From the NCBI RefSeq assembly GCF_900129075.1, contig NZ_FQVH01000006.1, positions 1-64,000 of the forward strand: a DNA stretch of 64,000 nt, in the 5' to 3' direction. Below the pieces are notes generated by a model, which had not been told where the DNA came from, did no database searches, and saw nothing but the letters and a program-made list of their open reading frames with translations. The translations under genes were made by a program, and so were the position numbers. The DNA is from Caldanaerobius fijiensis DSM 17918. Lineage in GTDB: Bacteria; Bacillota; Thermoanaerobacteria; Thermoanaerobacterales; Caldanaerobiaceae. This document shows positions 8,026-18,176 of this stretch, piece by piece (position 1 is the stretch's first letter; each line of letters opens with the position of its first letter).

Positions 8026-8871
8026 AAATACATACCAATATATCCCTGGCACATTTGCTTTTTCTACAGCCTGCCCGTCGATGTAAATAGCTACATCAGA
8101 GGCTTTGCCCAGCTTTATTTTTACCGTCGATGAAGATTTTATATCTAATTCTTTTGATTGACCTGTAGTCAATATGCCGCTATATACACTAGATCCATCC
8201 ACCGAAATATCCATCCAGCATCTCGTACCTACAATATCTATTTTGAGTTTATACGAATCGTTATCTGTAATCACCTGATACATGGCTGTATCGGCTGTCT
8301 TGCTCATCTGTTTTATTTCTGTTTTTGCGGTTGGAGCGTTTAAATCACCTAAATTAACTGATTGATTGCTTTTATCTGTGGTAGGTTTATCCTTGGGCTT
8401 CTTATCTACGCTTCCTATATCTATTTCAGCACTTATATTATTATCAACAATACTATTGTTATGTCCGTCGATTTTCACTCCCAAAAAATTTCCCAATGAA
8501 TAAAATCCATATATAAATAAACCGATTATAATTACAATAGCTATATATCTACCTATCTTTTTCGTGGAACGTCTTATATCAGTATTAACCTTACTTTTTT
8601 CTTTAATCATAGCAGAAACATTATATTCTCTGGTCTTGTTAAGCTTTAAGTCCTGCAAAAGCACTTCACCATTTAATCCCAACATTTCCGCATAACTTCT
8701 AATAAATCCTCTAATATATACAGGGTCAGGTAACTTATCTTCTTCACCATCTTCTATAGCCTTTATATAATAAGATTTAATTTTCGTGAATTCCTGGACA
8801 TCTGATATACTAATATTCTTTTCCAGTCGCTTGGTTTTTAGTATTTCTCCTATTTCTCTCAATTCACTCAA
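8017..8871 (-). CDS. rodZ: RodZ-like cell-shape protein (HTH, membrane helix, DUF4115)
   Basis: A 284-residue membrane protein with an N-terminal Cro/CI-type helix-turn-helix (about residues 8-72, IGEILKTKRLEKNISISDVQ), one transmembrane helix (about 109-128), a Ser/Thr/Asp-rich linker and a C-terminal beta-rich DUF4115 domain (about 200-284). This is the RodZ/YmfM architecture, which links MreB and the cell-wall elongation machinery. The TTG start is supported by a near-perfect GGAGGTGATCC ribosome site. It has its own promoter and is convergent with dacF. Confidence 0.8.
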   Translation of the reverse strand: MSELREIGEILKTKRLEKNISISDVQEFTKIKSYYIKAIEDGEEDKLPDPVYIRGFIRSYAEMLGLNGEVLLQDLKLNKTREYNVSAMIKEKSKVNTDIRRSTKKIGRYIAIVIIIGLFIYGFYSLGNFLGVKIDGHNNSIVDNNISAEIDIGSVDKKPKDKPTTDKSNQSVNLGDLNAPTAKTEIKQMSKTADTAMYQVITDNDSYKLKIDIVGTRCWMDISVDGSSVYSGILTTGQSKELDIKSSSTVKIKLGKASDVAIYIDGQAVEKANVPGIYWYVFTK

Positions 8872-8899
8872 GGGATCACCTCCATTTACCTACACCTAA

Positions 8900-8929
8900 A
8901 TTATATTATAAAATTACAAACAGCGTCAA
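8900..8929 (-). promoter_or_regulatory. Promoter of the rodZ-like gene
   Basis: On the minus strand TTGACG (8929-8924) and TATAAT (8905-8900) are spaced by 18 bp, immediately after the terminator of the upstream leuS-YheO operon. Confidence 0.55.
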
Positions 8930-8930
8930 C

Positions 8931-8956
8931 AAAAAAAGCCCAGAATGCGGGCTTTC
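8931..8956 (-). terminator. Terminator of the leuS operon
   Basis: On the minus strand AAAGCCC and GGGCTTT form a stem around a short loop, followed by a run of T. The stem overlaps the stop codon of the YheO-like gene. Confidence 0.8.
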
Positions 8957-9614
8957 AAAAACTTTCGCTGCTGGCACGAACTTCATCTAAATAATTATAT
9001 ATGGTATACCTTGATACACATAAAACTTTGGCTACATAATCAATTGCACCTTTTATCAAGAAAATACCTTTAGAATCCAGAAGTTTAACGATATATACTT
9101 TTTCATCTTTTGTCATAAAATTCACTGGCTTCCCAAAATTTTTTAATGTATTATCTACGATATTAGCGAGCACATCATTGACATTGCTATCGGTTGTTTC
9201 TGCCATATATTCTATCTGATTTTTACTTTCTGTCTGACAAAAATCTTTTATTATACTATCAAACATCACAAATTCTGATATATCGTAATTAATGCATAGA
9301 GTTCCAATGACTTTATCTCTTTCATCTCTTATAAAAATATAAGATGATTTTAGTATCTTGCCATCACTACTTTTGCTGCTAATATTTATCCTATCTTTTC
9401 CCAAAGTTCCTTCACTTATAGACCTCAAAACAACATCAGGCATAGGATCGCCAACATCTTTCCCCGTGACGTGGCCATTAAAAATGGCCACAATAGAACG
9501 CTGGGGATTTGATATATCATATATGGATACCTCGCAATTTTTGCCAAAAGTCTTAGCGATTCCTTCTGCAAGAGGTATTAAGTTTTTTAAAAGGGGGTGG
9601 ATATTTTCAGCCAT
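8955..9614 (-). CDS. YheO/DauR-type PAS-HTH transcriptional regulator
   Basis: A 219-residue regulator with an N-terminal YheO-type PAS domain (about residues 8-125, containing GNCEVSIYD-like and GTLCINYDISEF stretches) and a C-terminal helix-turn-helix (about 165-215, FLIKGAIDYVAKVLCVSRYTIYNYL). Family members include DauR, which controls D-arginine use, but the ligand here is unknown. The gene starts one base after the leuS stop, and its AAGGAGGTG site is inside leuS, so it is translated from the T-box-controlled leuS mRNA. Confidence 0.8.
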   Translation of the reverse strand: MAENIHPLLKNLIPLAEGIAKTFGKNCEVSIYDISNPQRSIVAIFNGHVTGKDVGDPMPDVVLRSISEGTLGKDRINISSKSSDGKILKSSYIFIRDERDKVIGTLCINYDISEFVMFDSIIKDFCQTESKNQIEYMAETTDSNVNDVLANIVDNTLKNFGKPVNFMTKDEKVYIVKLLDSKGIFLIKGAIDYVAKVLCVSRYTIYNYLDEVRASSESF

Positions 9615-9615
9615 A

Positions 9616-12096
9616 TTACACCTCCTTGACTACAATATTAACTAATTTGTCCTTTACGTATATAACCTTTACTATGCTTTTGCCGTCAATAAATGCCTTT
9701 ACCTTTTCTGTATTCTGAGCCATTTTCTTTATGACCTCATCGCTCTCATCTCTTGGAACTATGATTTTATCTCTTACCTTACCATTTACCTGTACTACCA
9801 ATTCCACCTCATTTCTTATCAATGCATTTTCATCATACCTGGGCCATTTCATAAGGTGTACACTCTCATTATGGCCCATCCTATGCCACAATTCTTCAGT
9901 TATATGTGGAGCAAATGGCGCAAGCATTATGACGAGGCTATCCAATGCCTCGCTTACGACATCAGGGTTTTTGTATTCATCGCTCAAATCAGCATATTGA
10001 TAAAGAGCATTTACCATTTCCATAATAGCGCTGACAGCGGTGTTAAAGTTAAACCTGGTACTTATGTCCTCTGTAACCTTTTTTATAGTATAATTGGTAG
10101 AATACCTAAGTTCTTTATCCGCAGGACTTAAATTAGTGAACACACGAGGTCCCGTGTGGTATAAAGGTAACAATTCACCTACTACCCGCCAAACCCTGTT
10201 TAAAAACCTATAGCATCCTTCAACGCCTTGATCACTCCACTCTAGATCCCTTTCCGGTGGTGCTGCAAACAGTATAAACAATCTTGCCGTATCAGCTCCA
10301 TATTTATCTACAATCTCTTCTGGGCTTACTACATTGCCTTTTGACTTTGACATCTTAGAGCCATCTTTTAAAACCATTCCTTGCGTTAAAAGATTTACAA
10401 ATGGTTCATCCACCGGCGAATACCCTAAATCATACAAAACCTTTGTAAAAAATCTAGAATACAAAAGGTGCAATATAGCATGTTCTACACCACCCACGTA
10501 TTGATCCACAGGCATCCAATGCGCTGCCTTTTCTTTGGCAAAAGGCTTTTCACTGTTGTGAGGATCCGTATACCTGAAAAAATACCATGAAGAACATATG
10601 AAAGTATCCATTGTATCTGTTTCCCTTTTAGCCGGCCCACCGCAAACGGGACACGTCGTATTCACAAAAGATGAACATTCAGCTAGAGGCGATTCTCCCT
10701 GCCCTGTAAATTCTACATCAGTAGGTAACATAACAGGTAATTGATCCTCTGGCACAGGTACAGTTCCACATTTTTCACAATAAATAATAGGTATAGGCGC
10801 TCCCCAATATCTCTGCCGGGATATTAACCAATCCCTCAATCGATAATTTACTTTGCGCTTACCCAACCCTTTTTCTTCAACAAACCTTATAATTTCTTTT
10901 ATCATATCCTGACTTTTTAGTCCATTAAATTCCCCAGAATTTACCATGATACCAGGTTCCACATAAGCCTTATCCATTTTTTCAGGATCTAATGTCTCCC
11001 CTTCAGGAGTTATAACTACCTTTATCGGTAAACCATACTTTTTAGCAAATTGAAAATCTCTTTCATCATGAGCCGGTACACCCATAACCGCACCCGTACC
11101 ATAATCTAATAATACATAATTAGCAATCCATATAGGTACCTTTTCACCATTTACTGGATTGATAGCATGTGCCCCAATATATATACCTTCTTTTTCTGTT
11201 TCAGTGGATGTGCGCTCGATCTCGCTCATCCTGTGTACTTTTTCAATAAATTCCTTTACAATCGCCTCATAAGGTGTTCCTTTTGTCAAAGTCTCAACCA
11301 GATGATGTTCTGGCGCCAGTACAATATATGTTACGCCGTATATGGTATCCGGTCTAGTAGTAAATATCGGAATAACATCGTCGGTACCATCAACCTTAAA
11401 TAAAAGTTCAGCACCTTCACTTTTGCCTATCCAATTTTTCTGCATAATTTTTACTTTTTCAGGCCAGCCCTCTAACCTTTCAATATCGTTTAAAAGCCTC
11501 TCAGCGTACTTGGTAATTCTAAAAAACCATTGTTCGAGATTTTTTTTGCTGACTTCTGCACCACAGCGTTCACATCTGCCATCCACTACCTGTTCGTTGG
11601 CTAATACCGTCTTACATGAAGGGCACCAATTGGCATAAGCCTTTTTGCGATACGCTAGCCCGTTTTTATAAAACTGCAAAAACATCCACTCGGTCCACTT
11701 ATAATAGTCTGGATGACACGTAGCTACTTCTCTATCCCAATCATAGCTAATGCCCAACTGCCTTAACTGCCTTCTCATGTTATTGATATTATCCCATGTC
11801 CACTTACTTGGATGTATGCCATGTTTAATCGCAGCATTTTCGGCTGGAAGGCCAAATGCATCCCATCCCATGGGATGCAACACATTGTATCCATTCATGC
11901 GCTTAAATCGAGCTATAACATCACCTATAGAATAATTTCTTACATGTCCCATATGTAGGTTTCCAGAAGGATATGGAAACATTTCTAGCATGTAAAACTC
12001 TGGCTTTTTATCATCCTCTGCTGTCTTATTTAGCTGATATTCATCCCAATACCTTTGCCATTTAGCTTCAATTTCTTTAAAATTATAGCTATCCAT
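9616..12096 (-). CDS. leuS: Leucyl-tRNA synthetase
   Basis: An 826-residue class I aminoacyl-tRNA synthetase, the usual bacterial length, charging tRNA-Leu with leucine in the cytoplasm. The HIGH motif is HMGH (48-51), the KMSKS motif is present near residue 580 ([10 protein letters not shown]), and the CP1 editing domain lies between them (TTRPDTIYG and the GVPAHDERD region). A zinc-ribbon-like CPSC...CERCG is also present. ATG start with GAAGGAGG upstream. Regulated by the leucine T-box immediately upstream; it forms an operon with the YheO-like regulator. Confidence 0.97.
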   Translation of the reverse strand: MDSYNFKEIEAKWQRYWDEYQLNKTAEDDKKPEFYMLEMFPYPSGNLHMGHVRNYSIGDVIARFKRMNGYNVLHPMGWDAFGLPAENAAIKHGIHPSKWTWDNINNMRRQLRQLGISYDWDREVATCHPDYYKWTEWMFLQFYKNGLAYRKKAYANWCPSCKTVLANEQVVDGRCERCGAEVSKKNLEQWFFRITKYAERLLNDIERLEGWPEKVKIMQKNWIGKSEGAELLFKVDGTDDVIPIFTTRPDTIYGVTYIVLAPEHHLVETLTKGTPYEAIVKEFIEKVHRMSEIERTSTETEKEGIYIGAHAINPVNGEKVPIWIANYVLLDYGTGAVMGVPAHDERDFQFAKKYGLPIKVVITPEGETLDPEKMDKAYVEPGIMVNSGEFNGLKSQDMIKEIIRFVEEKGLGKRKVNYRLRDWLISRQRYWGAPIPIIYCEKCGTVPVPEDQLPVMLPTDVEFTGQGESPLAECSSFVNTTCPVCGGPAKRETDTMDTFICSSWYFFRYTDPHNSEKPFAKEKAAHWMPVDQYVGGVEHAILHLLYSRFFTKVLYDLGYSPVDEPFVNLLTQGMVLKDGSKMSKSKGNVVSPEEIVDKYGADTARLFILFAAPPERDLEWSDQGVEGCYRFLNRVWRVVGELLPLYHTGPRVFTNLSPADKELRYSTNYTIKKVTEDISTRFNFNTAVSAIMEMVNALYQYADLSDEYKNPDVVSEALDSLVIMLAPFAPHITEELWHRMGHNESVHLMKWPRYDENALIRNEVELVVQVNGKVRDKIIVPRDESDEVIKKMAQNTEKVKAFIDGKSIVKVIYVKDKLVNIVVKEV

Positions 12097-12134
12097 ACAA
12101 TGCCTCCTTCACACATGATATTTATCTCGTTAAT

Positions 12135-12371
12135 AAAAAACCTCTCACCCCAGTTTAGGGACGAGAGGTCTCGCGGTACCACCCTAATTGGCTATAAGCC
12201 CTCTTTTAGCTTATAAGCCCTCTCTTTTACCTTATATCCGATATAAAATCGGATAATGCCCATTTTCATGAGGCGAGTTCACAGGATATCTGCACTGGTT
12301 TGCACCGACCACCAGCTCTCTCAAGCCCTTACCTGCTACTACTCCTCTGAGCATATATTTCAACTTTTTTA
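12135..12371 (-). ncRNA. T-box leader, leucine specifier CUC
   Basis: The conserved T-box sequence AGGGTGGTACCGCGA is at 12185-12171 on the minus strand. A terminator stem (ACCTCTC/GAGAGGT, 12140-12169) with a T run follows. Upstream, stem I contains the AGTA side of the specifier bulge and GTGAACTCGCC at 12282-12272, placing CTC (12277-12275) at the specifier position, a leucine codon matching leuS. Uncharged tRNA-Leu should stabilise the antiterminator and raise leuS and regulator expression. Confidence 0.93.
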
Positions 12372-12725
12372 AGTGTTATTATAATTTACTTGTAGCAAAT
12401 TGTCAACACCTATTTTTTCGGCATCAGCCCAAATACGCTCCAAATCGTAAAAATTTCTTTCCTCTTTTGTGAATATATGAACAATAACAGAACCGTAATC
12501 CATCAAAATCCATTTTCCAAAATCATAACCCTCTTTGTGCAATAATTCCAGACCACTCTCACGCATTTTCTCCTCAAGCTCGTCTGCAATAGCTTTAGTA
12601 TGAGTAACAGATGTGCCACTACATATAACGAAATAATCAGCAATCGTTGATATTCTATCGATTTTAAGCACACATATATCTATAGATTTTTTGTCATCTA
12701 ACACTTTTACAATCTGTTTTAACAT
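12369..12725 (-). CDS. rsfS: Ribosome silencing factor (Iojap/RsfS)
   Basis: A 118-residue DUF143 protein. RsfS binds ribosomal protein uL14 and blocks subunit joining when nutrients are low. The family block ICSGTSVTHTKAIADELEE and DYGSVIVHIFTKEERNFYDLERIW is complete. ATG start after AAGGGAGG. It is the last gene of the nadD-yqeK-LCP-rsfS operon, a common order in Firmicutes. Its 3' end hosts the leuS promoter. Confidence 0.93.
   Translation of the reverse strand: MLKQIVKVLDDKKSIDICVLKIDRISTIADYFVICSGTSVTHTKAIADELEEKMRESGLELLHKEGYDFGKWILMDYGSVIVHIFTKEERNFYDLERIWADAEKIGVDNLLQVNYNNT
12378..12406 (-). promoter_or_regulatory. Consensus promoter of the leuS T-box, inside rsfS
   Basis: TTGACA (12406-12401) and TATAAT (12383-12378) on the minus strand, 17-bp spacing. 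Both elements lie within the last codons of rsfS, so the leuS promoter is embedded in coding sequence. Confidence 0.75.
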
Positions 12726-12736
12726 AAATACCTCCC

Positions 12737-13975
12737 TTAATTGCTATTATAATCACTGCCAACTATAATTGTTACATCAGGCTTATTGCTTGTAGGATTT
12801 TCATCTATAACAACAGAATTTTTAATATAAGCCTTTATGCTTTCAGCAACTGCTTTATTTTGTGTTCTATTGATAATCTGCGTTGTTCTATAGTTCATAT
12901 TTTCAGCATTGGCAATGTTAATAACATCATAACCATATTTTTCTAGTAATCTAGCTACAGACGTCGCTGCACCATTTATTCCTCCTCCATTTAATACCTC
13001 TACCTTAATATTTGAAGGATTTACGTCAGTGCTACTGCTACTAGAAGCTACATCGCTGTCATCCTGTAATTTATTTAAATTAGCCATCATCTCTTCAGTT
13101 TTAACTTCATCATAAATATAATAAGATATCCCATCAATGTATTTAGGTTCACCTGGAAGCGTCTCCATTTTTATATCATTCTTATTTACCTTAAATAAGT
13201 CATCTACATAGCTCAAAATCGTCATTGCAGGCATATTTGTCTTCACGTAGTGTGTTAAGACATCATATATAGACCCAACTTTAAAAATAGATGAGGGACT
13301 AACGATCTTGTCAAACAAAGTTTTCAAAAACTTTTGCTGTGTCTTTATCCTTCCCAAATCAGCATCTGCATATCCATACCTGAAACGAACCAGACCCAGA
13401 GCTTGATCTCCATTAAGATGCTGCATTCCTTTCTTCAAATGAATATGCAGATTCTGAGCAGGATCATCATAATTCATATCAACCGGTACATCAAAATCAA
13501 TTCCACCCAAATCATCAATAAGCTTTTTAAACCCCTGAAAATCTATAAGAACATAATAATCTATAGGCACTCCTAAAACTTTAGATACTTCCTGAACCGA
13601 TCCATCAGGACCGTAATATGCATATGCCGCATTTATCTTCTGATACCCATATTTATCCAATAATATTCTGGTATCCCTTGGAATCGAAATAAGCGTCGCC
13701 CTTCTCGTTAAAGGATCGTAAGATACAAAAATCAAGGTATCTGATCTGCCCGTATCACCTTTAGATGCATGGTCAACACCTAATATCAATATATTTAACT
13801 TTTTATCTCTTTTTGGAGACGATTTTGTCCGAGTCAATTTACTGTCGTTGTTATCGTTAAATGCCGATGTATTGTTTATGTCGGAGATATTATGCAAATA
13901 TACATAACTTCCTGTACCAATAACAAGTACTGATAAAAGCAGCAACATAATAAAATATTTTAATAATTTTCTCAT
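12737..13975 (-). CDS. LytR-CpsA-Psr family cell-wall glycopolymer ligase
   Basis: A 412-residue protein with one N-terminal membrane helix (about residues 7-26), an extracellular LCP domain (about 75-225, beginning LNILILGVDH, with the conserved arginines in GRSDTLIFV and SIPRDTRI) and a C-terminal LytR_C domain (about 323-408, VEVLNGGGINGAA). LCP enzymes attach undecaprenyl-linked glycopolymers to peptidoglycan. It sits 2 bp after yqeK and 11 bp before rsfS. Which polymer it transfers cannot be told. Confidence 0.88.
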   Translation of the reverse strand: MRKLLKYFIMLLLLSVLVIGTGSYVYLHNISDINNTSAFNDNNDSKLTRTKSSPKRDKKLNILILGVDHASKGDTGRSDTLIFVSYDPLTRRATLISIPRDTRILLDKYGYQKINAAYAYYGPDGSVQEVSKVLGVPIDYYVLIDFQGFKKLIDDLGGIDFDVPVDMNYDDPAQNLHIHLKKGMQHLNGDQALGLVRFRYGYADADLGRIKTQQKFLKTLFDKIVSPSSIFKVGSIYDVLTHYVKTNMPAMTILSYVDDLFKVNKNDIKMETLPGEPKYIDGISYYIYDEVKTEEMMANLNKLQDDSDVASSSSSTDVNPSNIKVEVLNGGGINGAATSVARLLEKYGYDVINIANAENMNYRTTQIINRTQNKAVAESIKAYIKNSVVIDENPTSNKPDVTIIVGSDYNSN

Positions 13976-13977
13976 GC

Positions 13978-14559
13978 CTATCCCCGCCTTTCTCTTATTT
14001 TACACAGCAACTTATTTCTGGCGTCAATCGTATTGGTATGTATAAGTCCTTTCTTCTTGATAACATAAATAATAGTACTATCCATAGCCATTATAACCGC
14101 TTTATCTAGATCCTGCTTTGCTTCCTGTCTTATTTCATTTACGCCATCAAAATTTCTGCCAGGTTCTATATAATCCGATAAATATATTATTTTTTCTAGC
14201 AAATTCATATCAACTCTTCCTGTGGTATGATACCTTACAGCGTTTAATATATCCTCATCCTGGACATCAAACAGATCTTTAGCGAGCGCAGCTCCTAATG
14301 GTGCATGTACCAATTCCAATTGATTCAAATATATGTCGTCCAGTGCTAACCCATACTTCTTAATAAGAGCATGAATCTGGTCAGCATCGAGATCCTTTGC
14401 ACAGTCATGTATCAATCCAGCAATAGATGCCTTATATACATCTGCTCCATACAAAGATGCCAGTTCTACAGCTGTAGCTTGCACTCCCAACGAATGCCTA
14501 TATCTTTTGGGTGTTAACATATGCTCTAATCGTTGAGATATCTCTTGTTCTGATAACAC
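13978..14559 (-). CDS. yqeK: YqeK-type HD hydrolase (probable Ap4A hydrolase)
   Basis: A 193-residue HD-domain protein with metal-binding residues in HSLGV (about 22-26), GLIHDCAKDL (about 48-57) and RYHTTGR. YqeK hydrolyses diadenosine tetraphosphate symmetrically to ADP. GTG start with GAGGTG upstream, 9 bp after nadD. The nadD-yqeK pair is conserved across Firmicutes, which supports the assignment. Confidence 0.9.
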   Translation of the reverse strand: MLSEQEISQRLEHMLTPKRYRHSLGVQATAVELASLYGADVYKASIAGLIHDCAKDLDADQIHALIKKYGLALDDIYLNQLELVHAPLGAALAKDLFDVQDEDILNAVRYHTTGRVDMNLLEKIIYLSDYIEPGRNFDGVNEIRQEAKQDLDKAVIMAMDSTIIYVIKKKGLIHTNTIDARNKLLCKIRERRG

Positions 14560-14568
14560 GCTTTCACC

Positions 14569-15177
14569 TCAATTGTCTTTATATAATCCATTTTTATAAA
14601 TATACCTTTCCACCGGTTCAGGCAACAAATATTTTATAGATCTACCCTCAGATACCCTTCGCCTTATATCAGTGGAAGATATGGCCAATGACGGCACTTC
14701 CAGTTTATATATAATCTTATTATGTTTTTCTTTTATAAAATCCAGCTCTTTCTCCAATTCACTTATATCAAATCCCGGTCGCGTTGCTGCTACGAATTCA
14801 CATATCTTAAGCAATTCCTCTGAATCCTTCCATTTTAGTATCTCCAGCACAGCATCAGCACCCGTTATAAAATAAAATGTGGAATCAGGCAGCATCTCTT
14901 TAAATTCTCGCATGGTATCGATGGTATAGGTATAGCCTTTTTTTGTCAATTCGATAGTTGATACCTCAAACTTCGGATTTGATATAGTAGCAAGTATCGT
15001 CATCATATACCTGTGTTGACCTGCCGTCACCTTACGAGCCTTCTTGTGCGGCGGATTGCCGGCAGGAACAAATATAACCTTATCTAAATTAAACTCATCT
15101 CTAACAGCTTCAGCAGTAACCAAATGACCATAGTGAATCGGGTCAAAGGTTCCTCCCATTATCCCAATCTTACTCAC
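14569..15177 (-). CDS. nadD: Nicotinate-nucleotide adenylyltransferase
   Basis: A 202-residue enzyme that adenylates nicotinate mononucleotide to deamido-NAD in NAD synthesis. The nucleotidyltransferase motif [11 protein letters not shown] lies at residues 8-18 and the C-terminal ISSTDIRRR motif is present. GTG start with AAGGGGAG upstream. First gene of its operon here; the often adjacent obgE is not present in the window. Confidence 0.95.
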   Translation of the reverse strand: MSKIGIMGGTFDPIHYGHLVTAEAVRDEFNLDKVIFVPAGNPPHKKARKVTAGQHRYMMTILATISNPKFEVSTIELTKKGYTYTIDTMREFKEMLPDSTFYFITGADAVLEILKWKDSEELLKICEFVAATRPGFDISELEKELDFIKEKHNKIIYKLEVPSLAISSTDIRRRVSEGRSIKYLLPEPVERYIYKNGLYKDN

Positions 15178-15214
15178 TGTTCTCCCCTTTACACCTTTTC
15201 TATTTTATTTGTAT

Positions 15215-15223
15215 ATTATATCA
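15215..15223 (-). promoter_or_regulatory. Extended -10 promoter of the nadD operon
   Basis: TGATATAAT reads on the minus strand at 15223-15215. The expected -35 region overlaps the terminator hairpin of the preceding sugar locus and is poor. Confidence 0.4.
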
Positions 15224-15252
15224 CAAAAAGAGGTACCAAAAAAGGTACCTCT
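15224..15252 (-). terminator. Terminator of the 14-kb carbohydrate operon
   Basis: AGAGGTACC (15229-15237) pairs with GGTACCTCT (15244-15252) across a six-base loop, followed on the minus strand by TTTTTG. It begins at the stop codon of the 970-residue binding protein. Confidence 0.85.
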
Positions 15253-18164
15253 CAAGGCTTTACACTAAATTCCTCCTGTTTCGCTTTCATTTCTTTGTTT
15301 ATCTGTTTAACAGCATCCTCCAGTGCATCCCTGATCTTCATACCGCCCAGCACCACGTTATTCCAGGCAAACCCTACATATCGCCCTGTAAAGTAACCTC
15401 CCAAAACCACCGGCTGAACTTTAAATTGTTTCCATTGTTCTAATATTACATTTAAATCTTCCTGTTTCCACGGCATGCTCTTAAAAGCTGCTACATTCGC
15501 ACTGTTCCATCTGGCGCCAACGCCTACAATTGCTTCAACATTTTCTCCAAATCTTGACTGTACATCTTCACTCATCCACCACTTCAAAAATTCCCACGCT
15601 TCCCGTTTATTTTTAGACTGCTGGAGTATTATGTTGGTGGTACCAAAACTACCTGTCCTCCTGTTTATGGTTGCATCAGGCATCCTGTGCCCCGGAAATG
15701 GCGCAATTCCCCATCGGCCTGTAAGCTCCGGTGCTGCAACAGTAAACATCACGTATTCGTTGTAACCTCCAACTCCCAACGGCATCTCACCGGTTCTGAA
15801 CCTGTTAAAGAAATTGGCAGCCATAGGTATCTTAAAGTTGGTATATAGCTCTGTCCATTCTTTAAACGCCATATAAGCTTCAGATGTATCAAGAGCCGAT
15901 CTCATGTAATCTTCAGTGTAGTAATCACCACCATACTGGAATAAAAACGGATCCAGTACAGGTGGATAATAGAATTCCATCCCATGCTGCTGCAAAATGG
16001 GCAACTCTGAGTATATGTCATCCCACGTTTGAGGTATTCCCAGCTTTAATTCACTTAATATATCTTTTCTATAAAACAATACGTTAAAATCCTGAGTACA
16101 TGGAATGGCATAAATTCCACCCCTGTATTCAAAGGGAATAAAGGCGCCGTTTACAAACCACTTGGCTACATCCTTAAAATCCGGAAATTTGCTCAAATCT
16201 GCCGTCGCACCCCTGATGGCAAACTCCACCGGTGACTGTGAATCAACACCTATGGCCACATCAGGAGCCTTGCCTGAATTTATAGCAAGGAGTATGACGT
16301 TTACGGCGCCGGCATTTAACTGGCCTGCTGGGAATGTATTTATCTGGACCTTTATCCCGGTCTTAGGAGTAAATTCGTTATCAGCCATATCTCTCAATAT
16401 CTCTGCCCATTCACGTCCCATGGCGACCCATACCTTTATAGTTTTTTTGCCCGTTGTAGTACTGCTTCCGACGCTATTATAATCTTTGTAAAATGACTTC
16501 AAAAAATTGTACCATGTAGCCCCAACCTTCTGCAAAAAGTTAGATCTGCCCGTCGGAATACTTTTATCCGGCGATGACACTATAAAATAGTCAATCACCA
16601 ATGGTTCATTTTGCAGATCCAGCATCCACTGACCAAAACTGGTCTGGGCATTATTTAAATCATTTAGCCTTCGGGATATGAGGTCAGGATTCCTTATCAT
16701 CTCATCAATGCTCTTCTTAATTGACTTAAAACTATAGTATACACTGGGCCTCTGGCCAGATATATTTGTTATATATTTCATCTGCGCCTCTATATCCTTA
16801 GACATATCCTTGAATTCATCCATAAGGCCCGGTACCTTTTTATCCAGCTCATACTCAAAATTAGGATCAGGCCTGGCTCCTGTAACCATTATGATCTCTC
16901 TTATCATTTTTGAAAGCCTCAAAGCCAGATCCGACATGGCATTCACCACTTCACTCATGGGACCCACTTTATCTGTCAACCTTAAAGTATGTTCACCCTT
17001 GGTAAGGTAAAACAAATACGGTTTCCCATTTTTATCCGACAATGTTTCCATGCGCCAATCCCTCTGGTATTTAAAAGGATACTCCTCCAGCTCCTTAAAT
17101 GGCACTTTGCCATCAATGGCAACCTGCCTATAAGATGGTAAACCATCTCCCCACCATTGGCCTACCTTGAAAGATATTTTGTAGAGACCATCTTGTGGTA
17201 CATTAAATTTCCATTCCGCCCATTGATTGCCACGGCGCCAGTTCCAATCGCCAAATACGTTCAATATAAAATCACCATTAGCTGCCGGTTCCACAGAAGG
17301 ATCACTGTTGCTCTCAGCTCTTATGGTCGGATCAGATTTTAAAACCGGAAACTCCGCCTGGAACTTTACCTCTGCATCCTTCACCTCTTTATATCCCATA
17401 GCTTTATATTGATTTAAAACTTCATCATATGAAGGAATATTCTCGGGTGACTTTACCTCAATGCTATCTATGGCAACGGGTTCACTCACATATTCAAGCC
17501 TTATGGTGTGTTTACCTTTAGAAAAATACAACCTGAATGGCTCGGGATAAAATCCTTTAGAGTCGCTAAAACCTTCGTAATTCCACATGGTTTTTTCTTC
17601 CTGTAATGGCCTTATATCATCGCCGTTGCTATCCCTCACAGGTTTTCCTTTATCAACCCAAAGCCTTTCAAAAGAAACATTTAATGCCTCTTGAAAAGGT
17701 ACAACACCATCGACGATCAATTTTCTCACAATAGGGCTTCTCTTGCCTTTTAATGGATAATAGCGCATGTATAATTGATACAAACCATCTTCAGGCACAT
17801 CAAAAGTCCATTCAAACCACTTAACAGAATCGTCCCATACAAGAGCTGGTTTTGCATTACCGCCTATGTCGTTTTTTATAGGTAGCGATCCTCCATTAGA
17901 AGATTTAGCCTCATCGGGTCTTAAAACTATATCTATACCATCGGTATCCTTATAACTGCCCTTTTGATAACCTTTTAACACCTGCTCATAAAATGGAAGA
18001 TTAGCCACTTTGACATCGTAGTCAACCTTTGGCATATCATTGTTTTTCAGATTCTTTTCTCTAAGTGGAACACCAGTATCAGATGTATCAGCCTTAACGG
18101 CTTGTGTAAATACCGAATTAAAAGCAAAAGCAATTATAAGTATGATCAAACCTATCTTTCTCAC
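15252..18164 (-). CDS. Solute-binding protein fused to two carbohydrate-binding-like domains
   Basis: A 970-residue secreted protein, about twice the usual binding-protein length. A signal peptide (about 1-26) has no lipobox cysteine. Two similar beta-sandwich-like modules follow (about 40-230 and 235-395), each with a W-x-EW-x-F-x-VP-x-DGLY motif (WFEWTFDVPEDGLY, WAEWKFNVPQDGLY) and a KHTIRL/EHTLRL strand, like CBM modules. Then comes a helical segment (about 400-500), and an SBP_bac_1 domain (about 560-950, KTIKVWVAMGREWAEIL, GKAPDVAIGV). It probably captures a polysaccharide fragment and passes it to a CUT1 permease. GTG start after AAGGGGGG. Last gene of the operon, 12 bp after a MalF-type permease. 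Confidence 0.8.
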   Translation of the reverse strand: MRKIGLIILIIAFAFNSVFTQAVKADTSDTGVPLREKNLKNNDMPKVDYDVKVANLPFYEQVLKGYQKGSYKDTDGIDIVLRPDEAKSSNGGSLPIKNDIGGNAKPALVWDDSVKWFEWTFDVPEDGLYQLYMRYYPLKGKRSPIVRKLIVDGVVPFQEALNVSFERLWVDKGKPVRDSNGDDIRPLQEEKTMWNYEGFSDSKGFYPEPFRLYFSKGKHTIRLEYVSEPVAIDSIEVKSPENIPSYDEVLNQYKAMGYKEVKDAEVKFQAEFPVLKSDPTIRAESNSDPSVEPAANGDFILNVFGDWNWRRGNQWAEWKFNVPQDGLYKISFKVGQWWGDGLPSYRQVAIDGKVPFKELEEYPFKYQRDWRMETLSDKNGKPYLFYLTKGEHTLRLTDKVGPMSEVVNAMSDLALRLSKMIREIIMVTGARPDPNFEYELDKKVPGLMDEFKDMSKDIEAQMKYITNISGQRPSVYYSFKSIKKSIDEMIRNPDLISRRLNDLNNAQTSFGQWMLDLQNEPLVIDYFIVSSPDKSIPTGRSNFLQKVGATWYNFLKSFYKDYNSVGSSTTTGKKTIKVWVAMGREWAEILRDMADNEFTPKTGIKVQINTFPAGQLNAGAVNVILLAINSGKAPDVAIGVDSQSPVEFAIRGATADLSKFPDFKDVAKWFVNGAFIPFEYRGGIYAIPCTQDFNVLFYRKDILSELKLGIPQTWDDIYSELPILQQHGMEFYYPPVLDPFLFQYGGDYYTEDYMRSALDTSEAYMAFKEWTELYTNFKIPMAANFFNRFRTGEMPLGVGGYNEYVMFTVAAPELTGRWGIAPFPGHRMPDATINRRTGSFGTTNIILQQSKNKREAWEFLKWWMSEDVQSRFGENVEAIVGVGARWNSANVAAFKSMPWKQEDLNVILEQWKQFKVQPVVLGGYFTGRYVGFAWNNVVLGGMKIRDALEDAVKQINKEMKAKQEEFSVKP

Positions 18165-18176
18165 CTGTATCCCCCC

